From: Clostridia bacterium
GTDB taxonomy: Bacteria; Bacillota; Clostridia; Christensenellales; CAG-138
Assembly (NCBI GenBank): GCA_017416425.1
Contig: JAFQCL010000003.1
Span: forward strand, 1 to 45,455
Direction of reading: 5' to 3'
Length of the DNA: 45,455 bases
Shown: positions 6,987 through 14,873 of the stretch, piece by piece
Numbering within the stretch: position 1 is the first letter of the stretch
Layout of the letters: each line of letters opens with the position of its first letter
Program-made: the position numbers and the translations under genes
Notes under the pieces: model-generated
What the model saw: the letters and a program-made list of their open reading frames with translations, nothing else
Told to the model about the DNA's origin: nothing
Database searches by the model: none

Positions 6987-8721
6987 CTTTTCCTCCAAGT
7001 AGATACTCAGCTATTCTGATCAATGTATCGATAATACCTACGTTGTAGTTCGCGTATGCAAATCTAAGCTTGCCTTTAAGCACAAGAGCAGTAAGGGGCA
7101 ATCTTTCATCACCTATCATAAGCTTTTGCCGCATAAGGCTTAGAACTTCATTAAACTCAGGTAATCCTTCCTTTTTTATAAAGCAGGTTCCAATATTTAA
7201 GCTTTGAAGTTTACTTTTAGTATCAAAAAGCTCCTGTCTTACATGCAAAAATGGTTCGTTTTCCTCATCATACATTATAAGTATGCAATCTTCCGCTAAG
7301 ATTTCAGAAGGTAGATCGCAGGTAAAAAGCTTCCCTTCATATCTTTCTTTTGGTTTATTAATAACAAGCTCGGTATTTTCACCTTCGCTCAGGGATATTA
7401 TACGCAGAAAGCAGCTTATATCCCCATCTATGTGTCGTGTTTTAGCGCATATCCTGTATGTCCCCTTTGGAATACGTATTCTCCTGTTATCAATACATAC
7501 GTTTACCAGCTCAAAGCCATGCGTATTCAGCCTTTCAACACCCAAATCCTCATCTTTTACATCACCTATTATCGATATATTACAATTCCCAAAAAGAAAC
7601 TCCGGCTCGGGCGCCTGCCAATCACAAACCGGCTCATCCTCCATTTTTGCAGAATAAACAGCCTTAGCGGCTTCTATCCGAGATTTTTGTTCTTCAGTAT
7701 AGAGGAATCCATCACTTTTTAAAATACCGCAAGGCGCTTTTTGCTCGATATAAAGCTCGTCATTAAGCTCGCCATCCGCCACATCGATCTCAACATGGCT
7801 CATACGGGAGGTATCAACAAACCGCATATTAAAATACTCACCTTTTTTTGCAAAAACCATTACGCCGCCAAGGCCGATATCAAGGCTTACACAGCCCATA
7901 TTGTCCGTAACGGTATGCAGTATCGGCATGAATGTGTTAAAGTTTATAAGCTCAAGCCTAACATCCGTGGCGATTGCCGGCATACCATTTTCAGTAATTT
8001 TAATATTAAACCTTTTTACGCTTGCATACCTTGGAGTGCAATTTATGGTATACCAGCCATGGTCATGCGAAAGTATCTCCTCATCAGGCTTAAAGTGATC
8101 CACCTCTCTTGCTGTTATAAGCATGGCCTTACTTGATGCATTTACAAACCAGCCTCTATCAAGCACAGGCTCCGCTTCGCACGCACCCAAGAAATGCCAG
8201 CCATCCTCAGTGAAAACCTCCACCCAGGCATGGTTGTCATCGCAGTGTGACCAGCGTTTTGCATAGCACTGCCTTGCAGGTATCCCTACCGATCTTAAGG
8301 CCATGACCGCAAACACCGACTCTTCACCGCATCTGCCATAGCCACGCTCAAACACCGCCAAAGGGCCTGCAGTGCTATCATCGTTATACCGATATGCAAC
8401 ATTCTCCATACACCAGAAGTTAACGGTAACAGCCGCTTCATATAAACTTAACCCCGTTACCCTTTCACAAAGCTCTTTAAAAAAGTATTCCGAACATGCT
8501 TCAAAAGGTTCATCATTTACAACACATGGTAACACATATGTACAAAAAATATCTTCAGGTATCGATTTTTGATAATCCATATTAAGCCTCACACGAGCCA
8601 TGTGACGCGCATGAGATGCAAGATGATCATAATCAGCAGCTAGTCCAATATTTTTAGGATAGCACATTAACAGCTCAAGGTACTTTTCAAATAACTTAGT
8701 GATATTTAGTTTTTCAAACAT
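6976..8721 (-). CDS. Transglutaminase-like (papain-fold) domain protein
   Basis: This 581-residue protein has a transglutaminase-core domain at about residues 90-200, with Cys131 in ERGYGRCGEES and His164 in DDNHAWVEVF. The third catalytic position lies in the WHFLGACEAEP segment, where an acidic residue is present. Residues 230-340 look like a beta-sandwich (KRFNIKITENGMPAIATDVRL). The remainder is mixed and unassigned. The family includes proteases, peptide:N-glycanase-like amidases and cross-linking enzymes, so the reaction is not decided. No signal peptide is present. It sits between cutC (8-nt overlap) and a GH29 fucosidase (11-nt overlap), which suggests a role in glycoprotein or glycopeptide breakdown; this is inference. 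Confidence 0.82.
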   Translation of the reverse strand: MFEKLNITKLFEKYLELLMCYPKNIGLAADYDHLASHARHMARVRLNMDYQKSIPEDIFCTYVLPCVVNDEPFEACSEYFFKELCERVTGLSLYEAAVTVNFWCMENVAYRYNDDSTAGPLAVFERGYGRCGEESVFAVMALRSVGIPARQCYAKRWSHCDDNHAWVEVFTEDGWHFLGACEAEPVLDRGWFVNASSKAMLITAREVDHFKPDEEILSHDHGWYTINCTPRYASVKRFNIKITENGMPAIATDVRLELINFNTFMPILHTVTDNMGCVSLDIGLGGVMVFAKKGEYFNMRFVDTSRMSHVEIDVADGELNDELYIEQKAPCGILKSDGFLYTEEQKSRIEAAKAVYSAKMEDEPVCDWQAPEPEFLFGNCNISIIGDVKDEDLGVERLNTHGFELVNVCIDNRRIRIPKGTYRICAKTRHIDGDISCFLRIISLSEGENTELVINKPKERYEGKLFTCDLPSEILAEDCILIMYDEENEPFLHVRQELFDTKSKLQSLNIGTCFIKKEGLPEFNEVLSLMRQKLMIGDERLPLTALVLKGKLRFAYANYNVGIIDTLIRIAEYLLGGKDEH

Positions 8722-9472
8722 CTTTACAGTTTACCGCCTTTACTATATTCGTCAGGCTAATTTCGTCAAGCATCCGATATTCTCCCTGCATAGGCGGTAT
8801 ACTTTCAGTAAATCGTATTTCGTCATTTAAAAGAACACTTTTATCCAAATGCGTGCGCATCCCGCCAGATGTATGTATCTGTGTGCAGCCTGTGGCGGCA
8901 ATAAGATCATTTACATTGTTTGCGCGTATTCCTCCGCACACAAGTATCTCAATGCGCCCAGCAGCATAATCTATTATCTCACGTATCCGCTCTGCGCCAA
9001 GCGCCAGCGTACTTCTGTGCCCACTTGTAAGTATCCTTGTAACGCCAAGATCGCATAATACATCTAAGGCTTCACGCCAATTATACTTTATAAGATCAAA
9101 GGCTCTATGAAATACACACTCAGCGCCGTTTGCCGCATTTATCATATGCTTTGTAAACTCAATATCTATAGATCCGTTATCATTGAGGCAACCAAATACT
9201 ATACCGCTCGCACCCGCCTTCGTAAGCTCCCGGACGTCATGTAGCATGGCCTTTTTTTCGATGTTGCTATATACAAAGCCACCGGGTCTTGGTCTTATCA
9301 TTGTAATAATAGGAATTCCGGCATCAACACAGGAGATAAGCTCACCAATAGAAGGAGTAAGTCCTCCAAAGAATAAGCCTGAATTCAGCTCGCATCTGTC
9401 TGCTCCTGCTCGTTTTGCGGCAAACACATCGGTTGCACTCATGCAACAGGCTTCGATCTTGATTTTATTCAT
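8714..9472 (-). CDS. cutC: CutC family protein
   Basis: This 252-residue TIM-barrel protein matches the CutC family: IEACCMSATDVFAAKRAGADRCELNSG at the N terminus, GGLTPSIGE, then MIRPRPGGFVYS, CVFHRAFDL and GVTRILTSGH along the barrel. CutC was named for copper tolerance, but its biochemical activity is uncertain. The ATG at 9472 gives the normal family N terminus. A GTG 17 codons upstream would add residues encoded by the conserved hairpins and is less likely. No normal ribosome site precedes 9472. It is translationally overlapped with the transglutaminase-fold and fucosidase genes, so a function in sugar or glycan metabolism should be considered here. Confidence 0.88.
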   Translation of the reverse strand: MNKIKIEACCMSATDVFAAKRAGADRCELNSGLFFGGLTPSIGELISCVDAGIPIITMIRPRPGGFVYSNIEKKAMLHDVRELTKAGASGIVFGCLNDNGSIDIEFTKHMINAANGAECVFHRAFDLIKYNWREALDVLCDLGVTRILTSGHRSTLALGAERIREIIDYAAGRIEILVCGGIRANNVNDLIAATGCTQIHTSGGMRTHLDKSVLLNDEIRFTESIPPMQGEYRMLDEISLTNIVKAVNCKDV

Positions 9473-9601
9473 AAATATAAGCACAACTTTCGTACAACAA
9501 GAGTCATAAAACATGGCTTTCACGGGGCGAAAGTTCCCTTTCTTATGGAATTTGAACTGGTTTGAACAAAATCGCAGCTAAAGGCGTCAAATATCACAAA
9601 G
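9473..9601 (-). promoter_or_regulatory. Conserved leader element, copy B (homologous to 3950-4056), with two hairpins
   Basis: The cutC leader repeats the blocks of copy A: atcacaaag (9593-9601), the 28-nt block (9537-9564) and the start-proximal hairpin (9485-9505). The start-proximal hairpin again ends 12 nt before the ATG. Here it pairs ACTCTTGT with ACGAAAGT, replacing C-G pairs of copy A by T-A or T-G. A second similar hairpin (CTTTCGC with GTGAAAG, about 9516-9533) lies directly upstream, so this copy seems to carry a tandem duplication of the hairpin. No known riboswitch consensus was recognised. Confidence 0.6.
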
Positions 9602-9628
9602 CCTTCCTTCTAATCGCATTTATTTGAA

Positions 9629-9651
9629 AAGGCGTGCATAACACACGCCTT
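9629..9651 (-). terminator. Terminator of arcA
   Basis: On the minus strand AAGGCGTG, a 7-nt loop and CACGCCTT form an 8-bp stem followed by TTCAAATA, 16 nt past the arcA stop. It separates arcA from the leader of cutC. Confidence 0.75.
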
Positions 9652-9666
9652 AGTCTAAAAGAGTCA

Positions 9667-10887
9667 TCATACAAGGGGCATACGATTGATCGGCATACTC
9701 ATACACCTGGGGCCGCCCCTTCCCTTGCAAAGCTCGCTGCCAGGTATCGTGTTTACCTTTATACCACTCTTAACAAGTAGTTCGTTTGTGACCTCATTGC
9801 GCTCATAGGTTATCACCTCACCGGGCGCTATGGTAAGCGAGTTGCCACCCATAGACCAGTGCTCACGCGCCGCAATTATGGGATCACCGCCACCTACCTG
9901 AATGAACTTTACAGCAGGAACATTAAGCGCACGCTTTAAAACCGATTCAAGGGATTCCGTAGCGCTTGATACATTTATATCGCCGCCCTGTGAAAGCGTA
10001 AGCTCATATACATTAAAATCACCCATATATACCTCAGGATTGACTATGAATTTATCATAATCGACCATGGTACAGAGCACATCAAGGTGCATGTATTTGC
10101 GAGACTTCGGCAAATCAAATACCAGTATACGCTCATACCCATTACGCAATAGCTTAGACGCAAGCTGCTCTATAGCTCCAAGGCTGGTTCTCTCGCTAAA
10201 GCCAACGGCTATCGCTTTATCTGAAAGTATAAGGTGATCTCCTCCCTCTATGCTATAACCAAGGTTATAGTCATACCAAAGCGGTGTTCCCGAAAAAGAC
10301 GCATTGTATTTATGTATGTAACGCATAAACAGCGTTTCAATACGCCTAAACGGCATGCTCATAGAACTTACCACCATTCCGCCTCCTATGCAGAAGGAAA
10401 TATCACGCGTAAAATACATTGAGGATACAGGATCTGTTATAAATGGATACTTTTGCTTTATAAGCAGTGGAAGTGGAAGCTTGTCTACCGTATTTTCAAT
10501 ATCTTTTGGAGTTATCCCCCTACATATAGTTACAAACAGCTTTTCAACGGAAAGGCTATTTAAATATGATCGTATTATCTCCCTAATAGATTCGGACTTT
10601 AGCCCTGCTATGCGTATAAAATCCTCTATAAACGCACGTTTTACCTCATCACTATTAATAGAAGCAATAAATAAATCCTTTAGATATAGTACCATTACAC
10701 CATGCTCACGAAGCACATCAGCAAAGCCGTCATGCTCCTTCTGAGCAGCCGGCAAATAGGGAATATCATCTGAAAGCATATGTTCAAAATAATCCGGAAG
10801 AAGCTGCTCCACTTCCAAATCAGGGCGATGAAGGACAAGCATATTAAGCCTACCGATCTCTGAGTCTATTCTAACAAATCCGTTCAT
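9667..10887 (-). CDS. arcA: Arginine deiminase
   Basis: The enzyme hydrolyses L-arginine to citrulline and ammonia, the first step of the arginine deiminase pathway. The 406-residue length is standard. Visible family motifs are the N-terminal SEIGRLNMLVLHRPDLE, FTRDISFCIGGGMVVSSM with the substrate-binding Asp region, IEGGDHLILSDKAIAVG, HLDVLCTMVDYDKFIVNP with the catalytic His-x-Asp, and the C-terminal GRGGPRCMSMPINR with nucleophile Cys395. A normal AGAGGT site precedes the ATG. A possible -10 box (TATAAT, 10933-10928) lies about 40 nt upstream without a good -35. The usual partners arcB, arcC and the antiporter arcD are not adjacent on either side. Confidence 0.95.
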   Translation of the reverse strand: MNGFVRIDSEIGRLNMLVLHRPDLEVEQLLPDYFEHMLSDDIPYLPAAQKEHDGFADVLREHGVMVLYLKDLFIASINSDEVKRAFIEDFIRIAGLKSESIREIIRSYLNSLSVEKLFVTICRGITPKDIENTVDKLPLPLLIKQKYPFITDPVSSMYFTRDISFCIGGGMVVSSMSMPFRRIETLFMRYIHKYNASFSGTPLWYDYNLGYSIEGGDHLILSDKAIAVGFSERTSLGAIEQLASKLLRNGYERILVFDLPKSRKYMHLDVLCTMVDYDKFIVNPEVYMGDFNVYELTLSQGGDINVSSATESLESVLKRALNVPAVKFIQVGGGDPIIAAREHWSMGGNSLTIAPGEVITYERNEVTNELLVKSGIKVNTIPGSELCKGRGGPRCMSMPINRMPLV

Positions 10888-11007
10888 TATTTTACCTCTA
10901 CTTAATCTTAGAATGCGTTACGTATACATTATAACTCATTTTTATCTATCTTTCTACCACAAAGCAGCTATGGGAATTAATATATTGCAAAACGGCAAGA
11001 AATACGG

Positions 11008-11036
11008 TTGATTAATTGTTTTAATAAGGTTATAAT
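11008..11036 (+). promoter_or_regulatory. Sigma-A promoter of serC-serA
   Basis: TTGATT (11008-11013), a 17-nt spacer and a perfect TATAAT (11031-11036) lie about 50 nt before the serC ATG. The transcribed leader contains GGGTTCC and a GGATTC complement but no recognisable attenuator. Confidence 0.75.
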
Positions 11037-11088
11037 TCGCTTGAAGGGTTCCAATAGAATCCAACTATTTCAGACAGGAGATAAAAAA

Positions 11089-12177
11089 ATGGCTTACGAT
11101 AGGATCTATAATTTCTCGGCCGGCCCCTCCATGCTTCCCGAGGAAGTGCTTCTTAAAGCACAGAGTGAGGTTATGAACTACAGAGGCTCTGGTATGAGCG
11201 TTATGGAAATGAGTCATCGCTCTAAGGTTTATGATGAGATCATCAAGGACGCAGAAAGACTCATGCGCGAGGTAATGAATATACCGGATAATTATAAGGT
11301 ATTGTTCCTTCAGGGCGGCGCATCACTCCAGTTCGCAATGATCCCCATGAACCTAATGACAAAAAATGGTAAGGCAGACTATATCTGTACAGGCAGCTTC
11401 TCATCAAAGGCAGCAGAAGAGGCAAAAAAGTACGGCACTGTTAACATCGCAGCAACCACAAAGAGCGAGAATTTCGCACGCATTCCGCAGCAGGATGAGC
11501 TCAAGCTTGATCCCGAGGCAGACTATGTACACATTTGCTACAACAATACGATCTATGGCAGCGCTTGGAACTATATCCCGGATACAGGAAAGGTACCACT
11601 TGTAGCCGATATGTCATCCTGCATCATGTCTGAGCCCGTTGATGTATCAAAGTTTGCACTTATCTATGCCGGCGCACAGAAGAATGTTGCACCCGCAGGA
11701 CTTACTATCGTTATCATCCGCGAAGACCTGCTTGGCGAGCCGCTCCCCTTCACCCCTGTTATGATGAACTACGCTATCATGGCAAAGAACGACTCCATGT
11801 ATAACACCCCTCCCTGCTACCCCATCTACATCTGCAAGATGGTGCTCGAGTGGCTGCGTGACATGGGCGGTTTGACCGTAATGCGTGAGCGCAATATTAA
11901 AAAGGCAAATCTGCTCTATGATTATCTGAATACCAGCAAGCTCTTTAAGGCATCTATTCAGGAGAATAGCCGTTCAATGATGAACGTGACCTTCCGCACC
12001 GGAGATGAAGAGCTTGATGCTAAATTTGTAAAGGAAGCTACCGCAGCCGGCATGAGCAACCTCAAGGGTCACAGATCCGCCGGCGGCATGCGTGCCTCCA
12101 TCTATAACGCAATGCCTTATGAGGGCGTTGAGTATCTTGTAAACTTCATGAAGAAGTTTGAAGAAGCTAATTCTTGA
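11089..12177 (+). CDS. serC: Phosphoserine aminotransferase
   Basis: SerC is the PLP enzyme that converts 3-phosphohydroxypyruvate and glutamate to O-phospho-L-serine. The 362-residue protein starts with the typical YNFSAGPSMLPEEVL, has LFLQGGASLQFAMIP and the PLP lysine Lys198 in YAGAQKNVAPAG, and ends with the HRSAGGMRASIYNAMP motif that binds substrate phosphate. The start at 11089 is favoured by AGGAG 8 nt upstream and by the family N terminus; longer readings begin inside the promoter. serA follows after 13 nt, so the two enzymes of serine synthesis are co-transcribed. Codon use is more GC-rich than in neighbouring minus-strand genes, consistent with high expression. Confidence 0.97.
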   Translation: MAYDRIYNFSAGPSMLPEEVLLKAQSEVMNYRGSGMSVMEMSHRSKVYDEIIKDAERLMREVMNIPDNYKVLFLQGGASLQFAMIPMNLMTKNGKADYICTGSFSSKAAEEAKKYGTVNIAATTKSENFARIPQQDELKLDPEADYVHICYNNTIYGSAWNYIPDTGKVPLVADMSSCIMSEPVDVSKFALIYAGAQKNVAPAGLTIVIIREDLLGEPLPFTPVMMNYAIMAKNDSMYNTPPCYPIYICKMVLEWLRDMGGLTVMRERNIKKANLLYDYLNTSKLFKASIQENSRSMMNVTFRTGDEELDAKFVKEATAAGMSNLKGHRSAGGMRASIYNAMPYEGVEYLVNFMKKFEEANS

Positions 12178-12190
12178 AAGGAGACAGACA

Positions 12191-13099
12191 ATGCGTATAC
12201 TGGCATCTGACGGTATTGAAAAAAGTGCGGCAGCAGCTCTTGCCGCTCAAGGTCACGAGGTCGTTCAGGAGTTCTATCAGCCTGAAGAGCTTGCGGAAAA
12301 GGTAAAGGAATTCGATGTTCTTGTAGTCCGCTCCGCAACAAAGGTAAGAAAGCCCATCATCGATGCGGCAGCTTCCGCAGGCAGGCTTAAGCTCATCATC
12401 CGCGGCGGTGTAGGTATCGATAATATCGATCATGTTTATGCCGAAGAAAAGGGCATTAAAGTAATGAACACCCCAAGGGCAAGCTCCGATTCCGTTGCAG
12501 AACTGGCACTTGCTCATATGTTCTCCGTTGCTCGCTTTATCAACATAGCAGGTCACACCATGCGTGTAGGTCAGTGGGAAAAGAAGGCTTATAAGGGCAT
12601 TGAGCTCTCAGGCAGAACCATCGGTATCATTGGCTATGGCAGGATAGGTCAGGCTCTTGGCAGACGCGCTCAGGCTCTTGGCATGAAGGTCGTTGCATAC
12701 GATATCTATAAGATTCCGGAACTTGAAAATGAAAATATGCGTTATGTTGAAATGGATGAGCTTTATGCCGTGTCAGATTTCATTTCGCTTCATACTCCAA
12801 GCATTGATGGTAAACCCTTGATCAATGCTGATACCATAGCAAAGATGAAGGATGGCGTGATCATCATAAATACCTCACGCGGTAACAATCTTGACGAGCA
12901 GGCGCTTCTTGATGCTTTAAATAGCGGCAAGGTATACGGCGCAGGTCTTGATGTATTTAGCGAAGAGCCCTCTAAGAATGAAGCTCTGCTCGCACATCCG
13001 CGCGTTTCCTGCACCCCCCATATCGGCGCTTCCACCAGCGAAGCTCAGAAGCGTATTGGTGCTGAAATCGTAGATATCATTGCAAAGTTCTTTGCATAA
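12191..13099 (+). CDS. serA: D-3-phosphoglycerate dehydrogenase, short form without ACT domain
   Basis: SerA oxidises 3-phosphoglycerate with NAD, the first step of serine synthesis. The 302-residue protein has the substrate-binding halves around an NAD Rossmann domain (GIIGYGRIGQALG at 146-157) and the catalytic Arg230 (NTSRGNN), Glu259 (FSEEP) and His277 (CTPHIGAST). It ends directly after the substrate domain, without the C-terminal ACT or ASB domains that give serine feedback inhibition in longer SerA enzymes, so it may be insensitive to serine. The start follows AAAGGAG by 8 nt; an ATG 11 codons upstream overlaps serC and is rejected. A hairpin terminator follows at 13144. Confidence 0.94.
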   Translation: MRILASDGIEKSAAAALAAQGHEVVQEFYQPEELAEKVKEFDVLVVRSATKVRKPIIDAAASAGRLKLIIRGGVGIDNIDHVYAEEKGIKVMNTPRASSDSVAELALAHMFSVARFINIAGHTMRVGQWEKKAYKGIELSGRTIGIIGYGRIGQALGRRAQALGMKVVAYDIYKIPELENENMRYVEMDELYAVSDFISLHTPSIDGKPLINADTIAKMKDGVIIINTSRGNNLDEQALLDALNSGKVYGAGLDVFSEEPSKNEALLAHPRVSCTPHIGASTSEAQKRIGAEIVDIIAKFFA

Positions 13100-13112
13100 T
13101 ATCTAAGCCTTA

Positions 13113-13141
13113 TTGACACATATTTCTTTTTTCTGTAATAT
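13113..13141 (+). promoter_or_regulatory. Sigma-A promoter of the phosphoesterase-HD pair
   Basis: A perfect TTGACA (13113-13118), 17-nt spacer and TAATAT (13136-13141) predict a start point near 13148. That start falls inside the 5' arm of the terminator hairpin at 13144-13169. Confidence 0.7.
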
Positions 13142-13143
13142 AT

Positions 13144-13176
13144 AAGCGGTATGCTAAGGCTTACCGCTTTATTTTT
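13144..13176 (+). terminator. Terminator of serC-serA
   Basis: AAGCGGTA (13144-13151) pairs perfectly with TACCGCTT (13162-13169) and is followed by TATTTTT. It lies 45 nt past the serA stop. Inner bases GC/GC can extend the stem. Confidence 0.75.
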
Positions 13177-13191
13177 AAAGGAGGGCGGCTC

Positions 13192-14022
13192 ATGATAATA
13201 AAACGGAAGTACCTATATGGCTTTATCATGAGCTGCATAATCATTGCAGTGCTTTTGGTTGCATTTTCAAGCAGGCTTGTTTTAAGACGCTATACTGTAT
13301 CTTCAAAAAAAATCACCTCTCGCATACGAATAGTGCATATCTCCGATCTTCATTCCCAATATTACGGAGAGGATCAGGGCGAGCTTATCTATGCAATACA
13401 GCATGAAGATCCCGACATAATCGTTTTGACCGGCGACATATTAGATAAAAGAGGAGAATGCGATGCCATACGATCGCTCATCTTACAGATCGTCCCCACC
13501 TACCCCTGTTACTATGTCACCGGCAATCATGAGTACGATATAGATAATATTGCGGGTGTTAAAGAAAGCCTTGAACACCTTGGAGTAGAGGTCTTAAGCG
13601 GAGATTGTCTAAGCCTTATGATAGGAGAAAATGTAATAGATATATGCGGTATTGACGATCCCAGCGTAGGTAATGATGAATGGCAACATCAGCTTGAGTC
13701 ATGCTATTCACAAAAAAATAAGGATCATTTCAGCTTGCTCTTATCGCACCGTCCCGAAAGGGTAAATGCCTATAAAAGCTATCCATTTGATTTGATACTA
13801 TCAGGCCATGCCCACGGAGGGCAGGTTCGCATTCCAAGACTTATAAATGGGCTTTTCGCACCAAATCAAGGATTTTTCCCAAAATACGCTGGCGGTCTAT
13901 ATAAGCTTTCAAACGGTACTTTGATCGTAAGCCGCGGTCTCAAACGTAGTTTGATACCGAGAATATTCAATCCACCCGAATTAGTGACGGTGGATATTGT
14001 GCCTGATAATACAAATCCCTGA
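13192..14022 (+). CDS. Membrane-anchored metallophosphoesterase (YkuE/YaeI type)
   Basis: This 276-residue protein has one N-terminal membrane segment (about residues 8-27) and a calcineurin-like phosphoesterase domain. The di-metal motifs are all present: HISDLH (Asp52, His54), LTGDILD, GNHEYD at 111-116, the SHRPE histidine, and SGHAHGGQ at 204-211. Relatives of this type include lipid pyrophosphatases such as LpxH-like or UDP-diacylglucosamine hydrolases and YkuE; the substrate is unknown. GGAGG lies 7 nt before the ATG. It has its own promoter and is followed by the HD-domain gene after 25 nt. Confidence 0.9.
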   Translation: MIIKRKYLYGFIMSCIIIAVLLVAFSSRLVLRRYTVSSKKITSRIRIVHISDLHSQYYGEDQGELIYAIQHEDPDIIVLTGDILDKRGECDAIRSLILQIVPTYPCYYVTGNHEYDIDNIAGVKESLEHLGVEVLSGDCLSLMIGENVIDICGIDDPSVGNDEWQHQLESCYSQKNKDHFSLLLSHRPERVNAYKSYPFDLILSGHAHGGQVRIPRLINGLFAPNQGFFPKYAGGLYKLSNGTLIVSRGLKRSLIPRIFNPPELVTVDIVPDNTNP

Positions 14023-14047
14023 TCTAACTTATAGGAGGTAACACACT

Positions 14048-14707
14048 TTGATAACTTATGAAAATTTAAGAAACAATAGGGCAGTATCTACATACATAAT
14101 AAAGGCCGATGAATCCCTTAAGGCTCTGGGCTTTACGGAGCATAGCTTCGCTCACGTCTGCCTTGTTGCCGAAAGAGCCGCTTATATACTTAAAACGCTG
14201 GGCTATTCCGAACGAGATATCGAGCTTTCAAAGATATCCGGTTATCTTCATGACATAGGTAATCTTGTAAACAGAATAGAGCACTCCCAGAGCGGTGCTG
14301 TCATGGCCTTTAGGATACTGGATAAGATGGATATGGAGCCGGACGAGCTTGCGACCATCGTTACAGCTATAGGCAACCATGACGAGGGCACAGGTGTGCC
14401 GGTCAACCCCATTGCTGCCGCGCTCATACTTGCAGATAAGACCGATGTCAGAAGGAGCAGAGTACGCAATTCGGACATATCTACATTTGATATACATGAC
14501 CGTGTAAACTATTCCGTTGTGCGCTCGGATACAAAAATAAGTGATGACAGGACAGCCATCACATTAGCCCTATCGATAGACACCCAATACTGCTCTGTGA
14601 TGGATTATTTTGAGATATTCTTAGGACGCATGATAATGTGCCGCAAGGCGGCAGAAGCGCTTTCCCTCAAGTTCCGGCTCATTATAAACGATCAGCAGAT
14701 GCTCTAA
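14048..14707 (+). CDS. HD-domain phosphohydrolase-like protein
   Basis: The 219-residue protein contains an HD domain: His36 in EHSFAHVCLV, His68-Asp69 in SGYLHDIGN, and His111-Asp112 in IGNHDEGTG, the arrangement of metal-binding residues seen in HD phosphohydrolases. These enzymes usually cleave nucleotides or cyclic dinucleotides; no substrate can be assigned. The start appears to be TTG at 14048, with GGAGG 10 nt upstream and no better ATG in frame. It lies 25 nt after the phosphoesterase gene and ends at a terminator shared with proS. Confidence 0.85.
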   Translation: MITYENLRNNRAVSTYIIKADESLKALGFTEHSFAHVCLVAERAAYILKTLGYSERDIELSKISGYLHDIGNLVNRIEHSQSGAVMAFRILDKMDMEPDELATIVTAIGNHDEGTGVPVNPIAAALILADKTDVRRSRVRNSDISTFDIHDRVNYSVVRSDTKISDDRTAITLALSIDTQYCSVMDYFEIFLGRMIMCRKAAEALSLKFRLIINDQQML

Positions 14708-14713
14708 ATAGCA

Positions 14714-14748
14714 AAAAACGAGCTGACAATATTCATCTGCTCGTTTTT
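14714..14748. terminator. Bidirectional terminator between the HD gene and proS
   Basis: AAAAACGAGC (14714-14723) pairs with GCTCGTTTTT (14739-14748). Both strands read a GC stem followed by a T run, and it lies between convergent genes, 7 nt after the HD-gene stop. Confidence 0.85.
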
Positions 14749-14873
14749 CTTTACATCTATCTGCTAAAGCATCTTAAGCTAAACGCTGTTTTATAATAGC
14801 ATTTTCAAAGAAATGTCACTTAGAAAGACCTTCAACATGTCAACAGCTATGTTTCGCCGCGATACCAATCCTT

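Noticed and set aside
10933..11007. Riboswitch in the arcA-serC spacer
   Set aside because: Only promoter elements are recognisable; no conserved riboswitch core was found.
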